From Myxococcales bacterium (GTDB lineage: Bacteria; Myxococcota; Polyangia; Polyangiales; Polyangiaceae), in assembly GCA_020430865.1 (NCBI GenBank), contig JAGQIY010000636.1, positions 1-25,437 of the forward strand: a stretch of 25,437 bases of DNA. Reading direction: 5' to 3'. The position numbers and the translations under genes are program-made. Positions within the stretch are counted from its first letter, which is position 1; each line of letters opens with the position of its first letter. Below are positions 23,204 to 25,437 of this stretch, in pieces. The notes under the pieces are model-generated. The model worked only from the letters and a program-made list of their open reading frames with translations, ran no database searches and was not told the origin of the DNA.

Positions 23204-23593
23204 TTGCTTTTTTTCTTGGGGGTGAGCCTAGTCACCGCGTGCGACGGCGAGAAGCAGCAGCGCGACGAAGCCGCGAGCCTGAGCCGCGCGGTGGACGAGC
23301 TCCGCGACGCCCCCAATAGCGACAAGGCGCCGAAGCTGAAGGCACTCCGCGCACTGGGCTGTAACCACGCGGATACATGTGGCTTCCGCGATCAGTGCGC
23401 GGAGGCGTATGCCGAGCACGTGAAGGGGCTCGAGGGTATCGCCAAGGCCAAGGCCATGGACGACCCGTTCATGTCAGCGGCCGAACTCAGGAAGGCCGAG
23501 GAGACGCTCAAAGCCGCCGAGGCCAAGACCGGTGCTTGCGCGGATCGACAGGGAGCGCTGGTGCGTCAGTACCGCCTTCGTGATCTGCGTTGA
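23204..23593 (+). CDS. Small Cys-containing lipoprotein, start unresolved
   Basis: About 129 residues from TTG at 23204. Signal peptide FFLGVSLVTAC ends in a lipobox (VTAC); the mature part is helical and Lys/Glu/Ala-rich, with four Cys after the lipidated one (LGCNHADTCGFRDQC and TGACADRQ). An alternative start is CTG at 23177, which would give MPTPRAGSVLLFFLGVSLVTAC, a better signal peptide with an Arg in its n-region. Neither has a clear Shine-Dalgarno. The frame is the same as the upstream zinc-ribbon gene, whose TAG is immediately before it. No family recognised. Confidence 0.7.
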   Translation: MLFFLGVSLVTACDGEKQQRDEAASLSRAVDELRDAPNSDKAPKLKALRALGCNHADTCGFRDQCAEAYAEHVKGLEGIAKAKAMDDPFMSAAELRKAEETLKAAEAKTGACADRQGALVRQYRLRDLR

Positions 23594-23621
23594 GCGGTCC
23601 ACGAGTGGCGCGACCTCGGGA

Positions 23622-24887
23622 TCAATGGCACTGGATCGGACCGTAGGGAAGCGAGTCACTGACAGCGAAGCCAAGCTGCAGGTCGTCGCGATGACTGGAG
23701 CCGAGGTAGTGGTGGATCTCTTCGGTCACGCCGCCGATGGCGGTGTTCGACCCCGGCCCGGTCTCATAGCCTGCGGCGGCGACCACCGCGCGGCCGTTGG
23801 CGGGGTTCTTGATGATCATGCGCGTGCCCGCCGCGGGCTTGTTGCGCCAGTACATGTTCACGTACCAGGCTTCGGCGACCACCGGCAGCGGAACTCCCGT
23901 GGAGCCTTGCCCGTACTCTGAGCCGCCCTCGCCGGCCGGCGCCCACGGCTCGCTGCGCGTCATCCCGTATCCCGTCGCCGCTTGGCTCAGGCCGTAGTGG
24001 CGAGCGATCTGATCGGTGAAGCTCGAAGGCCAGCCCCCTCCGAAGTCGTCATCCACCGTGACCAGGTGAGCCTCCTTCACGACCGGTCCCGTGGCTGGGG
24101 TGCGCAGGTAGCGATAGGTCTTCCCGTCGTTGGGGTCCGTCGCTTCGAAGCAGTCGAGTGACGCATCGCAGCTGGTCCAGAACATCTTCAGATCCAGCGG
24201 GTAGGTCGCGCAGTCCCCCGCTGCAGCAGGGCTGAAAGCCACGTCGAGTGTATATCCACCCGGATACTCGATCCCGTTCGAGTCAGCCCAGGTGTCCACG
24301 ACCACGTAGTAGCTCCCCGCCGCGATGTCGTAGTCGAAGCTCGAATCGTCGCGCACGAGGCAGCCAGCACCGCTCGGCGAGTCGAGCAGGTGGACGTCGA
24401 CGTCCACGCCGTCGGCGTCGGCCACGCTCACGCTGAGGCGCCCGGCTTCAGGCACGTCCACCTGGTACACCACTTCTGGCCCAGACTCGCTCGTGCCCGG
24501 CGCGCAGTCGTAGGTGTCCACCGCGTCGCTCGAAGCGCTGGTGGTATCCCTCTCGTCCGAGTAGGGGAAGCTCTGAATCGGGATCGGGTTGCAGAAGGTC
24601 CCGAGGGAGCAATTCCCTCCGGAACCACCCGAGCCGCCAGCGCCGGAGCCTCCGTTCCCGGCACCTCCACCAGTCGCCCCAGCGTTTCCAGCGCCGCCAC
24701 CCGTACCACCGCTGCTCGCGGCCGCAGACGACCCTCCGATACCGGAGCTGGCGCCGGCGCCTTCGCTCCCGCCACCGCCGGAGCTGGAACAAGCGGACCC
24801 AAGCGCCAGCAGTGAGAGCGCGCCGACCGCCATGCTGCGTCGAAGGATCCAGCTCGCGTTGGGCGGTCGCGCCGAGAACCAAACCAT
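23622..24887 (-). CDS. Lipoprotein with PPC-like domain and unassigned C-terminal domain
   Basis: A 421-residue secreted protein. Signal peptide with two Arg and LALGSAC (Cys about 33), then a Gly/Ser/Ala-rich linker to about residue 90 with Gly-Gly-Ser-Gly units. Residues about 115-220 look like a pre-peptidase C-terminal (PPC)-type beta-sandwich: VVYQVDVPEAGRLSVSVADADGVDVDVHLLD and GSYYVVVDTWADSNGIEYPGGYTLDVAF. The remainder (about 225-421) contains CDASLDCFEATD, TRMIIKNPANGRAVVAAAGYETGPG, GGVTEEIHHYLGSSH and LPYGPIQC. The last part may be a double-psi-barrel-like or other small enzyme domain, but I cannot assign it. The ATG at 24887 is preferred; another lies 18 codons in. Not a confident peptidase: no catalytic triad seen. 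Confidence 0.8.
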   Translation of the reverse strand: MVWFSARPPNASWILRRSMAVGALSLLALGSACSSSGGGGSEGAGASSGIGGSSAAASSGGTGGGAGNAGATGGGAGNGGSGAGGSGGSGGNCSLGTFCNPIPIQSFPYSDERDTTSASSDAVDTYDCAPGTSESGPEVVYQVDVPEAGRLSVSVADADGVDVDVHLLDSPSGAGCLVRDDSSFDYDIAAGSYYVVVDTWADSNGIEYPGGYTLDVAFSPAAAGDCATYPLDLKMFWTSCDASLDCFEATDPNDGKTYRYLRTPATGPVVKEAHLVTVDDDFGGGWPSSFTDQIARHYGLSQAATGYGMTRSEPWAPAGEGGSEYGQGSTGVPLPVVAEAWYVNMYWRNKPAAGTRMIIKNPANGRAVVAAAGYETGPGSNTAIGGVTEEIHHYLGSSHRDDLQLGFAVSDSLPYGPIQCH

Positions 24888-24926
24888 CCACGCATTATGC
24901 CGGTGGAAAAGCGGGGCAGCGAGGGA

Positions 24927-25437
24927 CTACCAGCTGTCGTCGCTGCTCGAGGTCGATTCTTCGGTCGCAGAAGCGCCACCACCCCAGCGCCAGCTGAGGT
25001 TCACGAACCCGCCGTAGCGAAAGACGAAGTCGTCGGACTGTTCCGCGCCAGCGCTGCCCTCGGAGCTCATCACGCCAACTCCGGCCTCTGGTCCCACGTC
25101 GAGAGCCAGCGCCGAAGACAGGCTCCAGCGCACCAGAGGGGCAACCCGACCGTGCAAGAACGTGCGGTTCGTGCGCAGCTTGGTCTTGTGCACCTCATAG
25201 CCCCCACCGACTCCGATCCCCAGCTCCCACGCCGGCGCCAGGCCGACGAACCAGAGGTTCGCCGCCGAGGCCGCCCAGCCAGTCGACGAGCTGATACCGG
25301 TGCTGCCTGACTTGATGTAGCGGCCGCGCACCTCGAGCTCCATTCCGGGCGTGTAGCGGTAGCCCAGTCGCGCGCCGACGCCGGTGGAGTTCTCTGGCAG
25401 GCCCTTGTCACTCCAGAATGCGTAGTCCAGGTGAACG
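24927..25437 (-). CDS. Outer-membrane beta-barrel protein, C-terminal part (runs off edge)
   Basis: No in-frame stop occurs between 24927 and the right edge, so this is the C-terminal 169 or so residues of a longer protein. The sequence alternates hydrophobic/aromatic and polar residues with Gly turns (GARLGYRYTPGMELEVRGRYIKS, WELGIGVGGGYEV, VAPLVRWSLSSALALDVGPEAGVGV, FRYGGFVNLSWRWGGG), typical of an OM beta-barrel. The end ...SSSDDSW carries a terminal aromatic. An ATG at 25343 lies in the frame but is internal, since coding character continues upstream. The upstream part is outside the window. The gap to the next gene is 39 bp. Confidence 0.8.
   Translation of the reverse strand, partial: VHLDYAFWSDKGLPENSTGVGARLGYRYTPGMELEVRGRYIKSGSTGISSSTGWAASAANLWFVGLAPAWELGIGVGGGYEVHKTKLRTNRTFLHGRVAPLVRWSLSSALALDVGPEAGVGVMSSEGSAGAEQSDDFVFRYGGFVNLSWRWGGGASATEESTSSSDDSW

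Noticed and set aside
24927..25343. Complete 138-aa gene starting at the ATG at 25343
   Set aside because: Coding character and the frame continue to the window edge, so that ATG is internal to a larger barrel protein.

Overview
The window looks like chromosomal DNA of a high-GC member of the Myxococcota (Polyangia-like deltaproteobacterial lineage). The grounds are the very high GC third positions, several secreted lipoproteins whose lipobox is followed by a Gly/Ser/Thr/Ala-rich linker, a proline-rich TonB/AgmX-type protein, a PEGA-like protein, and a sphingolipid locus. No phage, insertion sequence, integrase, CRISPR array, tRNA or rRNA was seen; it reads as core and lineage-specific chromosome.

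Layout. 59-3837 (minus): dnaJ, a methyltransferase-like protein with a very long coiled coil, and a Cys-rich small lipoprotein. 3984-7677 (plus): trpE without a neighbouring trpG, an unrecognised acidic protein, and a lipoprotein with a polysaccharide-deacetylase domain behind a nine-unit repeat linker. 7766-12855 (minus): the most notable block, a serine palmitoyltransferase-like alpha-oxoamine synthase, a GNAT-like protein matching bacterial ceramide synthase, an extended SDR matching bacterial ceramide reductase, and a tightly coupled beta-lactamase-fold serine hydrolase. A good 11-bp inverted repeat and a candidate promoter lie upstream, and a probable terminator follows the first gene. 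13085-15070 (minus): truA, a small repeat-tailed lipoprotein, and a TonB/AgmX-type protein. 15382-22369 (minus): a two-TM protein, thiO, purM, purN, a CrtI-like FAD oxidoreductase, a PEGA-like protein and rsmD; purM/purN and purN/oxidoreductase overlap by 4 bp. 22613-23593 (plus): a zinc-ribbon membrane protein and a small lipoprotein. 23622-25437 (minus): a lipoprotein with a pre-peptidase C-terminal-like domain and the C-terminal part of an outer-membrane beta-barrel that runs off the right edge.

Functionally, the central block would condense serine with an acyl thioester, N-acylate the product and reduce the 3-keto group, i.e. make ceramide de novo by the bacterial route. purM and purN are steps 5 and 3 of IMP synthesis. 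thiO feeds the thiazole branch of thiamine synthesis. trpE starts tryptophan synthesis. rsmD and truA modify rRNA and tRNA. Family assignments are from sequence patterns recognised by eye, without database searches. Several starts (rsmD, the deacetylase, two lipoproteins) are non-canonical or unresolved and are described individually.
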